From the NCBI GenBank assembly GCA_024114885.1, contig CP099423.1:1550001-1614000 (forward strand): a stretch of DNA of 64,000 nt. Reading direction: 5' to 3'. Positions 1 to 10,614 of this stretch are shown here, one piece after another. Position 1 is the stretch's first letter; each line of letters begins with the position of its first letter. The DNA comes from Septoria linicola. Taxonomy: Eukaryota; Ascomycota; Dothideomycetes; Mycosphaerellales; Mycosphaerellaceae. The notes beneath the pieces are model-generated. The model ran no database searches and was not told where the DNA came from. It saw nothing but the letters and a program-made list of their open reading frames with translations. The translations under genes and the position numbers were made by a program.

Positions 1-1085
1 TTTGCTCCGGAGATGTACGCGTCGTCTAGTCTAGAGTAAGATGAACTATCTCCGAGACGCACATTGTGTGGGTTCCACAAAGTAGGATCTATACTATCCG
101 TCCAAGTATCGTCCCAAATGGCAGACAGAGTTCCGTATGGATCATTGTTGATCTCCATAGTACTTGAGTGCTGGGAACAGCTCGGTCGTTATTGAGTGGC
201 AGGGACAAAAGTCCTTTGCGTGAGGCTCATATGGGCTCACCTCTACTGGAAAGAGCTCAAGCAGTCTCATAGCTGTACTTTGTGTACACGCGGAGGCCGT
301 AATCGAACACCACGAACCGGCATATGTGAAAGCAGACATGCGGCCAGAGTACTGCTCATCTCAGCCGCGCATGCTGCACTGGCTGCATGAATGCATGTGC
401 ATACGTGAAAACCGTACTAGACTGTGCTGCGTGTCGTCCTCGATCTTCTAAGACCTGGCTACATAGAGCTGGTGTAAGGTTTGTAGCCCACCAGCGTAGT
501 TCTTGTATGCGAGTCGTGTGATTGGCTCATTTTCTGGTCCCACATGCGGGAACTGATTGTCCCACGAGACCATTTCAACGGACGTTCGCTCCGTTAGGGT
601 GACAGACTGTCGGGATCTGAAAACCTTACTAGCAGCCTGGGACAGTTTGCTCTGCGTGGCCATGGACTCTTGCCAGCTGTTTCAACGGCACATTCGCCAG
701 CACGACAGACAATTCTAGCTCACGCCTGCCACATCCGATAGCGACTTGTGGTTCAGAGCTTGTCGTATGATCGGTCAATGCGATCAACCACGACTGAACC
801 TGCGTCGCCACGAAGCAAATGGACCTTTCGAGCATCTGCCGGTCCGCCAAAGAGCTCGGGCATACGTGCTTGAGGCGGAAAGGAATCACATTTTATGTGT
901 AAACTCTCTAGCCAAGCTGGACAACATCACTTCAGACGAATTGCCGTGGGTACACCGTGACACGCCCAGGCGAATGTAGTCGGGAATGTTGCCACAAGTG
1001 AGTTTGCGAGAGTAGCAGACACGGTCGCGACGCAATATGAAAGTGTGGTCGCCTCCCTCTGGCCTCTTCTATTCTGTGGGCCTCT
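1..1085. other. No supported gene
   Basis: No recognisable coding region. The longest ATG-started reading frame is a minus-strand 71-codon ORF at 448-663. Its residue composition is plausible for a protein, but it has no motif, no neighbour support and no clear splice partners, so I do not call it. The left edge may hold the flank of a gene lying outside the window. Confidence 0.5.
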
Positions 1086-1337
1086 CTAGCAAGAGTTCAT
1101 GCCGAGCCTAGCATCTTTCCTCGAGATATTCACTCGACAAGCTTCGGTTTCTGCTCCTGCTTTGGCATCGCGATCCCTCAGGTAGTGGAAAGGTCTGTGC
1201 TGGAGGATGTTGTCTAGCCACTTCTGTCCTCCGATCATATTCGTCACATCTGTTGGGATATTTGGCGGCTCCGGTATTGCAAGTGCTGAAGTTGTCAAGG
1301 CCATGCCTGCGAAAGCAACAGTGAAGAGGAACTGCAT
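1086..1337 (-). CDS. Candidate small secreted protein (83 aa)
   Basis: An 83-residue protein begins MQFLFTVAFAGMALTTSALA, a textbook signal peptide (short N-region, hydrophobic core, Ala-x-Ala cleavage site), followed by a Pro-rich mature start (IPEPPN). I chose the ATG at 1337 because it starts the signal peptide and has A at -3; the frame is open further upstream but that extension destroys the signal peptide. The mature part has only two cysteines (in EACRV and the C-terminal NSC), so it is not a classic disulfide-rich effector. No family is recognised. A GTGAAT at the EACR codons could be a splice donor, so the true C-terminus may differ. Secretion is inferred. Confidence 0.45.
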   Translation of the reverse strand: MQFLFTVAFAGMALTTSALAIPEPPNIPTDVTNMIGGQKWLDNILQHRPFHYLRDRDAKAGAETEACRVNISRKDARLGMNSC

Positions 1338-1578
1338 CTTTAGGATAGATGTCGGTAGTGTGATTGTTGTGTAAGGTATCATCACAGCTGTTTGCAGAGT
1401 GTCGCATACAATGCAGTGTAGTCCTACAGATCCGGCTCTATTCGGATCCCGAACAGGAAACATTCTGAACAAAGAAAGTCGACTTCTTCACGTCGGTAGC
1501 GACTTCTTGGCGCTTCGACCACCCACATCACATCACATCTTCGGTGATTGAAAGGGTTCGTGGACAGACGTATAGTCA

Positions 1579-2709
1579 TCAGATATCCATCGCGCCACTG
1601 ACCCACCTGATGCTGCTTCTTTTGCTCTTCGGCCTTGTCAATTCACGTCTGAGCAGTTCCGAGTCGTGCGGATTGTCGCCCAGATGCCTCGTCGTAGGGT
1701 TACACTCTGCCAAGTGCACAGTCTCCAATCCACTAAGATGTAGAAGACATGCAATGCCGTCAACAGCCCACGTAGCTGGTCTTGGTATAAGCAGCATCGG
1801 TCTCGGCAATCTTATTGTGATGATCCGCAACTTCGGACAGGATCCGAGCAAAGCGAAAGCAATGGCATCTTCTCTGTCGCCACAGATGACGTCCACTGCT
1901 TTGAGAAGTCGCCTGCCATGCGCTCCAATGTGTCTTAGAAAGACGTACATGACCTTCGTCGAGCCGAACTTGTAGGTCGTGTTCATGTAAAGAACGTCCA
2001 GTGCTTCCTCGTATAGATCGCGACACGTTAGCAGGATGTTCAGCTTGGTCATGTCTCGAGACCTGCGCTTGCCATGACCGGCTTCTGTCGTAATTCGCTC
2101 GCGGTCCGCATGATGTGGTACTATGGCCGTGACCTTGTCCAACTTCGGCATGATCATGGAATATATCTCAAGGCGGATCTCAGTCGGCAGTGAAAAGAAC
2201 GGACTCGTTTGTAGACATCTTAGCATTGATGGGACTTGAATAGGTAGAGCTGTCTCGGTAGAGTCGCCTGAATGGCGATCGAAGCGCTTGCGAATAGCAT
2301 TGAATCGTGATTTGCCACCAACTGTAGAGTTCGTGTTCTTCGGATCGAGAGGGTTGCGTGCAGCCAGATGTATACAGTCCGGTAGGTGCAGACGAATAGC
2401 TTCAAAGGCTCTCGAAGCATCACATATCGGCCCCTGAAATGCTCTGACGCTGTCTTGACGCCTCACAAAAGCACTACAGAAGCTGCAGCGGCTACCCTGC
2501 TCCAGTGCCTCGACTCCTGGTCTGTCACAGACATGTCCCAGGGCTGCTAATTGCCTCGCAGATGCTTCGTCCTCGATCCAGTAGCCTTGGAAGGTTGCTA
2601 GTCGGTCCGCATAGCTGGTATGCAACTGTCGATGCCGAGACATGGTGACATCGTAGTGAGCAGTGGGCTGCGAGGCATTGGCAAAGTTGAATCTACCAAT
2701 AACCTCCAT
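1579..2709 (-). CDS. BIR-like zinc-finger plus F-box-like (DUF7730-type) protein
   Basis: A single-exon protein of 376 aa with two recognisable parts. Residues about 34-116 resemble a BIR (inhibitor-of-apoptosis repeat) fold: R36, a TF..YW stretch at 39-44, LAALGH at 54-59, CSFC at 75-78, and HLPDC at 108-112. Spacing between the second Cys and the His is longer than canonical and the His lies four residues before the last Cys, so zinc binding is plausible but the match is remote. Residues about 172-290 carry the F-box-like motif common in fungal multigene families (FFSLPTEIRLEIYSMIM), followed by LLTCRDLYEEALDVLYMNTTY. Such domains often act in ubiquitin-ligase adaptors; that role is inferred. 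It is divergent from the KRR1 gene, about 280 bp away. Confidence 0.75.
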   Translation of the reverse strand: MEVIGRFNFANASQPTAHYDVTMSRHRQLHTSYADRLATFQGYWIEDEASARQLAALGHVCDRPGVEALEQGSRCSFCSAFVRRQDSVRAFQGPICDASRAFEAIRLHLPDCIHLAARNPLDPKNTNSTVGGKSRFNAIRKRFDRHSGDSTETALPIQVPSMLRCLQTSPFFSLPTEIRLEIYSMIMPKLDKVTAIVPHHADRERITTEAGHGKRRSRDMTKLNILLTCRDLYEEALDVLYMNTTYKFGSTKVMYVFLRHIGAHGRRLLKAVDVICGDREDAIAFALLGSCPKLRIITIRLPRPMLLIPRPATWAVDGIACLLHLSGLETVHLAECNPTTRHLGDNPHDSELLRRELTRPKSKRSSIRWVSGAMDI

Positions 2710-2992
2710 GTGATGAGCCGGAAGGGTGGAAATGTGTCTGACACATCTCCAGGAACAGGAAAGCGACGGCTGACTGTTCCTGATGTATTTATTCCGGTTG
2801 AAGACTTCGCCCCATCATGTGCACAACGTATGCGGAGGTGGAGTGGTGGTTGGGTGCACGAGAACCTTGGGAACGGCAGCCGGACAGCGCGCATCCGAGC
2901 CGACCAGTGCCGTGAACCTTCTCTGCCCTACAGAAGATTTTGGCCACTGAGATCTGCAATCGCAGGGACATCACACGACCTCAGCACTTGCA

Positions 2993-4027
2993 ATGCCGTC
3001 GACACACAACGCCGAGAAGCCGTGGGACACGGACGATATCGACAAATGGAGAGAAGAGCCCTTCACCGCCGACCAAAACACCGGCGGCACGTTCAGCGAA
3101 GAATCGACCTTTTCCACGCTCTTCCCCAAATACCGCGAGCTGTACCTCAAAACCCACTGGCCACGCATCACAAAATCGCTCGAAAAGCACGGCATAGCAT
3201 GTTCCCTCGACCTGATCGAAGGCAGCATGACTGTCAAAACCACGCGAAAAACCTTTGACCCCGCCGCCATCCTCAACGCCCGCGACCTGATTAAACTGCT
3301 AGCACGAAGTGTTCCCGTCGAAGAAGCGCTGAAAATCCTCGAAGACGGCATGGCCTGCGACGTGATCAAGATCCGCGGCATGGTCAGGAATAAAGACCGC
3401 TTCGTCAAGCGCCGCCAACGAATCCTCGGCCCCAACGGCAGCACACTCAAAGCGCTCTCCCTCCTCACACAAACCTACATTCTCGTCCAGGGTAACACCG
3501 TCTCCATCATGGGCGGCTACAAGAACCTCAAAGAAGTCCGACGAGTGGTAGAAGACTGCATGCAGAACATCCACCCAATCTACCACATCAAAGAACTCAT
3601 GATCAAGCGCGAACTCGCCAAAGACCCCGAACTGAAAAACGAGAATTGGGAACGCTTTTTGCCACACTTCAAGAAGCGCAATTTGAGCAAACGTAGAGTC
3701 CCATTCCAAGTCAACGACAAGTCGAAGAGAGTCTACACGCCCTTCCCGCCGCCGCAGGAGAAGAGCAAGGTGGATCTGCAGATTGAGAGCGGAGAGTACT
3801 TTTTGAACAATGCCGCGAAGGAGCGAGCGCAGAAGGAGAAGAGGGAGGATGTGATGAAGGAGAAGATGGAGGAAAAGAAGCGGAAACGGGAAGAAGCGTT
3901 TGAAGCGCCCAAGGAAGATGCGGATGTGAAAAAGAAGAAGAAGAAAAAGTCAAAGGATGAGGATGGAGGGGAGAAGAAGAGTAAGAAGCGAAAGGCTGTT
4001 GAGGTGGACGTGGAGATGGAGGAGTGA
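2993..4027 (+). CDS. KRR1: KRR1, small-subunit processome component
   Basis: An intronless protein of 344 aa. The N-terminus (KPWDTDDIDKW, then FPKYRELYLKTHWPRI) and the KH-like core (RRQRILGPNGSTLKALSLLT, then MGGYKNLKEVRRVVEDCM, IYHIKELMIKRELAKDPEL) are diagnostic for Krr1/HRB2, a nucleolar factor needed for 18S rRNA maturation and 40S assembly. After the NWERFLPHFKKRNLSKRR stretch the C-terminal hundred residues are Lys/Glu-rich with several basic runs (KKKKKKKSK), typical of Krr1 and consistent with nucleolar import. Length matches the family. The start ATG at 2993 gives the conserved N-terminus. A C-terminal acidic end (VDVEMEE) closes the ORF. Confidence 0.96.
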   Translation: MPSTHNAEKPWDTDDIDKWREEPFTADQNTGGTFSEESTFSTLFPKYRELYLKTHWPRITKSLEKHGIACSLDLIEGSMTVKTTRKTFDPAAILNARDLIKLLARSVPVEEALKILEDGMACDVIKIRGMVRNKDRFVKRRQRILGPNGSTLKALSLLTQTYILVQGNTVSIMGGYKNLKEVRRVVEDCMQNIHPIYHIKELMIKRELAKDPELKNENWERFLPHFKKRNLSKRRVPFQVNDKSKRVYTPFPPPQEKSKVDLQIESGEYFLNNAAKERAQKEKREDVMKEKMEEKKRKREEAFEAPKEDADVKKKKKKKSKDEDGGEKKSKKRKAVEVDVEMEE

Positions 4028-4434
4028 AGATGGAGGATATCTGTATACTGTGTGTCTATACCACTGCTGTTAGCGAGGAGTCTGGAGCAATTCATAGGTT
4101 CAGTACTGGAGCATGATCAGCTTGAAGCGATTGCATTCACTGCAGACTTTACGCCACTGAGGCTTTTCGAGGCCTATTCAACTACCCATTCTCCCCAAAA
4201 TGTTCGCTCTCAGCAAGCACTGTCAGTTGCTCATGCCAGGACCTGGGAACGAGTACCGCGACAGCAGATAGTGTGCGTACCCAGGACTGGCGTGTCTTGC
4301 AATTCGCCCAAGCACGCAAGACTGCCAGCAGGGTCTTCGTTCGCCGAGGCCATTCTATGTCTGTAAAGTCGACTTCAAGATGGAGGCACCACACAAATCG
4401 CGGGCACACGAACTGGGGTGCGACACATAGCCGG
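4028..4434. other. Convergent intergenic region
   Basis: Between the 3' ends of KRR1 and the disordered-protein gene. No gene recognised. Confidence 0.45.
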
Positions 4435-6297
4435 CTAGGCCATAGCTTCCTCGTCTACCAGCGTCCAATCAAGCTCAGGCCACGAGTAGTTATCCAAGGC
4501 TATGTCTGGTCCTGATTGCAGCTCGTTGGCCATAACCTGTTCCTGTACACGTTGCTCGCGCAATGGTGGATATACGAGCTGTTGATAACTCTGATTCGCA
4601 ACGGGTGCTGCCAGGTATGTGGCAGATAAATGCCGCTGCTGAGCGGCTTGTGTCATCGGCATGGTGAAGCTGCGACTCAGAGTGCGAGCTGCAAGGGGGT
4701 TGGGCATGGCAGATTCTGGAGTCATGATGCCTAGGCCAACGGAAAACTCCTGCGCACCAGTCATTATACTTCCTCGGCCATATGGTGGTGTGGGTGCTGT
4801 CGTTGGCCTTTGTGTCCGATCAGGTCTCGTCGCAGCTTGAATTACCTGTGGTCCGGCGTGAAAGCTCGCTGCCCTATGGCCAGAGGTCCGCCGAGTCTGG
4901 CCAAGGTCTTCCGGTAGTTCTGAGGTCGGATTGAGGGCATGACGGGAAGTTGTTGACTCTTGCTTCACTCTTGTGCGTGGTGGCTGCAGATGAACATCAC
5001 TTTCTGCTGCGCGCTTCCGGCTCTTCATTTGCGTCTTTGACACGGTTGCAGGTGTGTGTGGCGAAGCCGCACGATGGTCGTTGCGTTTCCAGTCCCCGAT
5101 CTGATCGACCAATAGCGTCTTGCTGCGGCCCAGTACACTGTCGCGAAGACTTGACGACTCCTTCTTGCCGTTACTTCTACCTCTTCCTGGATTGTAGGAT
5201 GTATCAGAAGTTTCTGGCGAGAATGCAGAAGCCTCAGACTTCTCAGGCGAGGGTGATCGTGACTGTTCCGAGATGTTATCAACGACGTAGTTGACTTGCT
5301 TGTCCCTCACTCTTGTGCTGCGACGAACGCCATCCGAAGACTTTTCTGGAGAGCTCGGCACTTCTACTGTACGCTCCTTGGCCTTCGCACGCTTCTGCTG
5401 GTGGGCGCGTACTTCTGGTATGGCGTCTTGAGCCGCCAGCTGTCTTGCTCGAAGTGTGGCAGGCTCCATTGGTGTAGCAGACAGACCTTCAAGGCTCTCG
5501 TTCTGTTGAATGTCAGGCGCGCTATTCATGACGCTCCTCAGAGGGTTTTGCTCAAAAGAATATCCTGGAGATCCTGGTGCGAAACGGCCTTCGTGGTGCA
5601 CAGATGAAGACTGTGAAGGCGCATTGTGCGCTACAGGCACCATTGCATGGTGAGAAGGCGCCGGGATCGTGCCAGTGCTTGTTGAGAAGTGCACATCATG
5701 TACCATGTCCTCATCTGAATCCTCCGAATCACCGTCTTTACAGACTCTTACGTATACCTGCGGATGGAAGCCCTCCAGAAAACTCGCGAAAGATGGCGCC
5801 AGTGCAAGGCCTTGTTGTTGGCGCGATCGTTGGCTATCATAGTGGCTCTTCGCGAGCATCTTGACCCTGAACCAGGAAGCTGCGTCTTGCTCAAACTTGA
5901 CCTGCTCTTGATACATCTCCGACATTGCAGTCTTGTGTGCTTGCACTTCTTTCGACGAAGCAAAGGCTGTTGGCGATACGCCACTCGCGATGCACTCATC
6001 CCGCCTTTCGAGCAGGACCTGCTTTTGTTGTACGAGGGTATTGCGGCGAATCAATGCATCGTGCGAAGCCCTCTGGTGCCTCTCGTTGATACTGTCGAAC
6101 ACCTTCCCATCGTCCGTTGTACCGCAGTAGAATTGACCAGTGCCACACTGGCTGGACATCGCCAATCGCTTTGCACTATAGTTTGGACACTCAAACTTGC
6201 GCCAAAAGATAACATCGAGCTCCTGAGCATAGTCGCATTCAGTTTCCTCCACCCGCCGGCAACGGCAGAGGAAAGTCTTGAATATCTGATGGCACAT
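4435..6297 (-). CDS. Large disordered protein with Cys-rich N-terminus, unknown function
   Basis: A 620-aa ORF if started at the ATG at 6297 (the frame stays open to 6417, but a start MCHQIFKTFLCRCRR fits better). The first 60 residues carry seven or eight cysteines and could bind metal. Residues about 70-180 are charged and helix-prone (KQVLLERRDEC, EVQAHKTAMSEMYQEQVKFEQ). The remainder is Ser/Pro/Thr/Gln-rich, with basic clusters (RAKAKERTVEV, MKSRKRAAESD) that may be nuclear localisation signals. The C-terminus is acidic/aromatic (NYSWPELDWTLVDEE), like a transactivation or docking motif. I recognise no family; a nuclear regulatory role is only a guess. No intron is needed. Confidence 0.7.
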   Translation of the reverse strand: MCHQIFKTFLCRCRRVEETECDYAQELDVIFWRKFECPNYSAKRLAMSSQCGTGQFYCGTTDDGKVFDSINERHQRASHDALIRRNTLVQQKQVLLERRDECIASGVSPTAFASSKEVQAHKTAMSEMYQEQVKFEQDAASWFRVKMLAKSHYDSQRSRQQQGLALAPSFASFLEGFHPQVYVRVCKDGDSEDSDEDMVHDVHFSTSTGTIPAPSHHAMVPVAHNAPSQSSSVHHEGRFAPGSPGYSFEQNPLRSVMNSAPDIQQNESLEGLSATPMEPATLRARQLAAQDAIPEVRAHQQKRAKAKERTVEVPSSPEKSSDGVRRSTRVRDKQVNYVVDNISEQSRSPSPEKSEASAFSPETSDTSYNPGRGRSNGKKESSSLRDSVLGRSKTLLVDQIGDWKRNDHRAASPHTPATVSKTQMKSRKRAAESDVHLQPPRTRVKQESTTSRHALNPTSELPEDLGQTRRTSGHRAASFHAGPQVIQAATRPDRTQRPTTAPTPPYGRGSIMTGAQEFSVGLGIMTPESAMPNPLAARTLSRSFTMPMTQAAQQRHLSATYLAAPVANQSYQQLVYPPLREQRVQEQVMANELQSGPDIALDNYSWPELDWTLVDEEAMA

Positions 6298-6908
6298 GGT
6301 CTGTCGCGCGTCCGGGCGGATGCAGGTCCATGCGCGGAAAATGAGAGGCCGGAAGCGTGCCCAAACGGGTGCCCTTGTCGTGATGTGCTGCACTGAGCAA
6401 TCGAGTCTGCGAATCAATGGTAGTTGCTGTTAGAGAATTAGATGAAGGTCGACTGCAAAGTAGCGGCTCAAGCAGGAGCTGTTGTCATGTTCTTGCCATT
6501 GAGTTCTGGCATCCTGCAGGGCACTTGCGTCCTGGTTGCCATATCAGTATTCACCTCACGTCTTCACCTCACGTTCCCCACTTCACTAAATCACAGTACA
6601 TTACCCATCTCAAACCAAAGGTCGATTACTTGACCCCAGTTCTTCAATATCTGTATTCCAAGATGTTCACCAGCACAAACGCATGCGCACTAGCTATACA
6701 GTCATCGCAGTCCCACGTATGCGTAGCAGCTGATACTTGAACATGGTGCAGAAGTCGAATCGCTGCAGCTCTGTGGCCAAGGGATGGCCCCTTACGGAGT
6801 CGAGCAAGCAATGGCGGGTACAGACCTGCTCGAGCAGCGCTCTGGTGACACTTTAGTCGCGACTTCGCCTCCTGCTCCCGCCATATTGACATCTCCTACT
6901 TTTTTCGC
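6298..6908. other. Intergenic region upstream of the disordered-protein gene
   Basis: Contains only short ORFs in unrelated frames. The segment 6540-6650 is C/T/A-rich (repeated cctcacgttc, cttcacctcacg), like fungal promoter or leader sequence. Nothing else is identifiable. Confidence 0.4.
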
Positions 6909-7655
6909 ATGTCAAATTTGCCTTGTCCAACATGCTGCTCGGCAAAGAATCGCGCTTTCCTCTCTGCAGGCTTGTCTGCAATTGACGGCGCATGCCTCCG
7001 AGCCGACGCAAGAAGACTTGTTGAAAAGACCGAAGATCTGGCTGAAAGTGCTCAACACAACCACAGCGCAGAGCTTTACGATGAGGTCTGGGAATGCCCT
7101 TGTCACCACGCTACGGCGACCTCCGACCCATGCAAAGCGAATCTGGCGGGATGGCGCGAACAGCGAGCCAGGATGCTGAGCGCTTATGACCGACAGCTGA
7201 AGTCTTCGCGCGACAATGGACGGAGAATACAAGGACGCGTATATCTCGGATTTTACGATACACAGCAGCTAACGACGAGAGCAAGATGGAAAGTATGTGA
7301 CATGGACGTGTCAAACAGGAGGCAAGCGCGTCTACGAATCATCTTCTCCAAAAGCTCGGTGTGGCTTGTGCTTGGGGAGCCGAAAAGCATATCTGACGTG
7401 CAGTTCGATGGGCGTCACTGGTCTGTGGCTCGATCGGGCGAGAGTCTGCAAACAATGATGACTATGTTGCCGTCTTTTCCAAGAGACCGAAACTCCGTGA
7501 GCTCGATTCTTCGGAGGCGTCGACTGTCAAGCCTTAAACCCTACGTACCAGCGACACGTACGTTTCGAAATGACTGCTGCGTAGCTACCTGGACGTCGAT
7601 TGTACATTCACTGCTGGCGTTGCACCGGGAGACACATTCTTTGCCCTCGGTTTAA
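6909..7655 (+). CDS. Hypothetical protein, Cys-rich start
   Basis: A 248-codon ATG-started ORF. The beginning (MSNLPCPTCCSAKNR) has a CxxCC motif, and WECPCHH near residue 62 adds possible metal ligands; the following segment (KANLAGWREQRARMLSAYDRQ) looks helical. The C-terminal half has no conserved features and may be out of the true reading frame if introns exist. No family recognised. It lies 50 bp upstream of the MFS transporter ATG on the same strand, which is tight for two separate fungal genes and lowers confidence. Confidence 0.33.
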   Translation: MSNLPCPTCCSAKNRAFLSAGLSAIDGACLRADARRLVEKTEDLAESAQHNHSAELYDEVWECPCHHATATSDPCKANLAGWREQRARMLSAYDRQLKSSRDNGRRIQGRVYLGFYDTQQLTTRARWKVCDMDVSNRRQARLRIIFSKSSVWLVLGEPKSISDVQFDGRHWSVARSGESLQTMMTMLPSFPRDRNSVSSILRRRRLSSLKPYVPATRTFRNDCCVATWTSIVHSLLALHRETHSLPSV

Positions 7656-7705
7656 GCTACATCACCCCAGACGCCGCCAAGTACAGCTTGGCTCTGTAGG
7701 ACATC

Positions 7706-9646
7706 ATGACTTCGCATGATCCTACCACAACGAGTGGCATAACGAACCCTGCAGCAGACACGGCGCCTTCGACGACATATCAAACGCAACCGCAGGATGC
7801 ATCAACATCGGGCGACGACACAGCGCACAATGCGTCAAGCGGGCTAGAAGAGCACGAACATGACAAGGAGCGAGGGTCGAGGTCGAGCTCAGATGTGGCA
7901 GACAACGAGAAACAGGAGGAGTCGCCCGAGCTGGAGCCAGTGGTGAGCAGCGATGGCAAGATCAACGGGCGATCGAAGCAGAAGATAGCCATCATTATGC
8001 TTGCATTGTGTTTGGCGGTCTTCCTCGCTGCGCTGGACGTAACCATCATCACAACTGCTCTACCGACAATAAGTGAGCACTTCAACTCCACAGCAGGATA
8101 TACCTGGATAGGCTCCGCCTTCTTGCTGGCGAACTCGGCGTCGATTCCATCATGGGGGAAGGTCAGCGACATCTTCGGGCGTAAGCCTATGTTGCTACTT
8201 GCGAACATCATCTTCTTGATCGGCTCCTTGGTCGCCGCTCTTGCGAACAGCATTGGCATGCTCATCGCAGCGCGTGCGATTCAAGGAATTGGTGGAGGAG
8301 GCCTTATCATCTTGGTCAACATCGTCATTGGGGATCTATTTCCGATGCACATTCGTGGAGCATTTTACGGTGTCATTGGAGGCGTGTGGGCCATTGCTTC
8401 GAGTATTGGACCCATCATTGGAGGTAAGCAGAAGCTGCCTGAGTACGATTTCGGTCATTGGATTGTTTGCTAATTTACTCCTGCAGGTGCATTCAGTGAG
8501 TACGTCTCGTGGAGATGGTGTTTCTGGATCAACTTGCCACTTGATGGTATTGCCTTCTTCATCCTGTTGTTCTTCCTGGACATCAAGACACCGCGTACGC
8601 CGATCATGCAGGGCCTGAAGGCGATTGACTGGCTTGGATCCTTGCTTGTTGTCGGTGGCACTCTCATGTTGCTCTTTGGTCTGCAATACGGAGGCGTTTC
8701 TGCACCTTGGGACTCTGCTCGAGTGCTCTGCTTGATCATTATTGGTGCCTTCACCCTGTTCCTGTTCGGAATGTGGGAGTGGAAAGGAGCCAAGTATCCG
8801 ATCATGCCCATGCCGCTATTTGCATCAATCACCAGAGCGGCGACACTTGGCATTGTGTTTCTGCACGGCTTTGTGTTCATCTCGTCGAGCTACTACTTGC
8901 CTCTGTACTTCCAGGCAGTTCGAGGTCAGTCGCCGATCATGTCCGGAGTGCTGGTTCTTCCTACTGCTGTGGCTCTGGCCATCACATCTGTCGCCACTGG
9001 TGTCTTCATTGCCAAGAAGGGATTGTTCCTGCCGCCGATCTACTTTGGGTTCTTCTTCATGACCCTCGGATTCGGCCTGTTCATTGATTTCGATGCAAAC
9101 AGCTCGTGGGCTAAGCTCGTCATCTTCCAGCTTATTTCTGGCCTTGGCATTGGGCCCATCTTCCAGTCGCCGATCATCGCACTACAGGCACATATCAAGC
9201 CTCGAGACATCGGTACTGCTACTGCCACACTCGGATTTGTGCGCCAGCTTGCGACAAGTATATCTGTCGTGATCGGCGAGGTCGTCTACCAGAACCAGAT
9301 GGAGAAGAAGAGCGCGCAGCTTTCTGCAGCTTTGGGTCCGGAAGCTGCAGGCCAAGTAACAGGTGGCGGGGCTGGCGCGAGTACGCAGTTCATCAACATG
9401 CTTCCTGCCGAGCAGCGTAGTGTGGTCCGTGTAGCGTTCGCAGATTCTCTCATGCCGATGTGGATCATGTACACATGCTTCGCTGCCTTGGGCTTCGCTG
9501 TGATGTTCTTCATCAAGCGAAAGCAACTTTCTCGAGAGCATGAGGAGACGAAGACCGGCTTGGAGGCTGAGAAGGCTAATGCTGCAGCGCGGAAAGCTGA
9601 GGCCGAGGAGAAGCGCGCTGCCAAAGGCCAGAAAGCCGCCTCGTAA
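7706..9646 (+). CDS. MFS multidrug exporter, DHA2/14-TM type
   Basis: Two exons, 7706-8423 and 8487-9646, joined across a 63-nt intron (GTAAGC donor, gctaat branch, CTGCAG acceptor) give 625 aa. The splice restores the family motif IIGGAFSEYVSWRWCFWINL. After an acidic, Ser-rich cytosolic N-terminus of about 90 residues come 14 predicted membrane spans. Motif D-like sequence LAALDVTIITTALPTI, motif A (GKVSDIFGRKP) and the antiporter motif C region (GVWAIASSIGPIIGG) identify a proton-coupled drug:H+ antiporter of the plasma membrane or vacuole. The C-terminus is a charged Ala/Glu/Lys coiled segment. It could export a toxin, drug or metabolite; the substrate cannot be read from sequence. The next gene is a convergent Zn2Cys6 regulator. 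Confidence 0.93.
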
Positions 9647-10614
9647 TACACTCCGGCGAGTGTTGCAGTCAGCGACAACGGACGATGCTATCGCATTGTA
9701 ATGATATTAATGACCTGTGAGAAGAGAAAAGCGAGCATGTATTGCATAGAAAGAGGACCTCGACGAACAAAAGGTGCGGAGGGTGGCGGCAAACAGGGAT
9801 TGCTTGCGAGGGCTCGAATGAGCGGCAGATTATTCTGAATATACCCAATATTGTACAGTATCAAGTATGGACCTGACCGGTCTTGTGAAATCAGAGTGCC
9901 ATTTCCACTAGTGTTGCTCTTACTGCTGGATGATGACGCCCTCGTCGAGGTGCATCTGGTATGTGAGTCGAGCCTCCGGCGGCGACAGTATGCCTCAATC
10001 GACAGAAGTAGTCGACAATAATCGTAGTGAGTTGGTTCGTCGACGTATCGAGCTCTCATATCAGCAGCAGATCAACTTTCGCACAGGAAGTTGGACTCCG
10101 AATGACACTGGTCGTCGGTCACTTTCCAAAATAATGACATTTTAGCAATATCGTTAATTCGGAGCTTCGGTCGTGGAGAGCTCAAAATCAGATGGTAGGC
10201 ATGAAACTTTGCAAACATTACGAAAAGATCAGTTCCCACAGAGTGGTTTCCTCAGAATGCGTAGAATCGACAAAAACTGTTACCCCAACCTGTAACCCTA
10301 AGCTCACATCGAAGTGGGGCCATACCGGTTCTGAGTGCCACGAGTCAGTGGCCAAGCCATCAAGCAACGAGACGACAACATCGCATCACGTATGTCTAAA
10401 GCGGGTGAAATGCTGCTTGGAATGCATAATAAGCTTCTGGGAAGGACCATTTCCAAGGATACTGGCTGGCTTGACTGCATCACCATGGTAGACTAGGCGA
10501 TGGACGTCTTGGCATGGTAGTTGACGTGATCATATCATGAAGGTAACGCCCCCATGACCCGTGTATACCTCCTTCTGACGCTGCTAGATTTTACGGAGAA
10601 TACGGCTTGCGCAC
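9647..10614. other. Convergent intergenic region, no gene
   Basis: Lies between the 3' ends of the MFS exporter and the Zn2Cys6 regulator. Only short shadow ORFs are present; no RNA gene or repeat was recognised. Confidence 0.5.
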
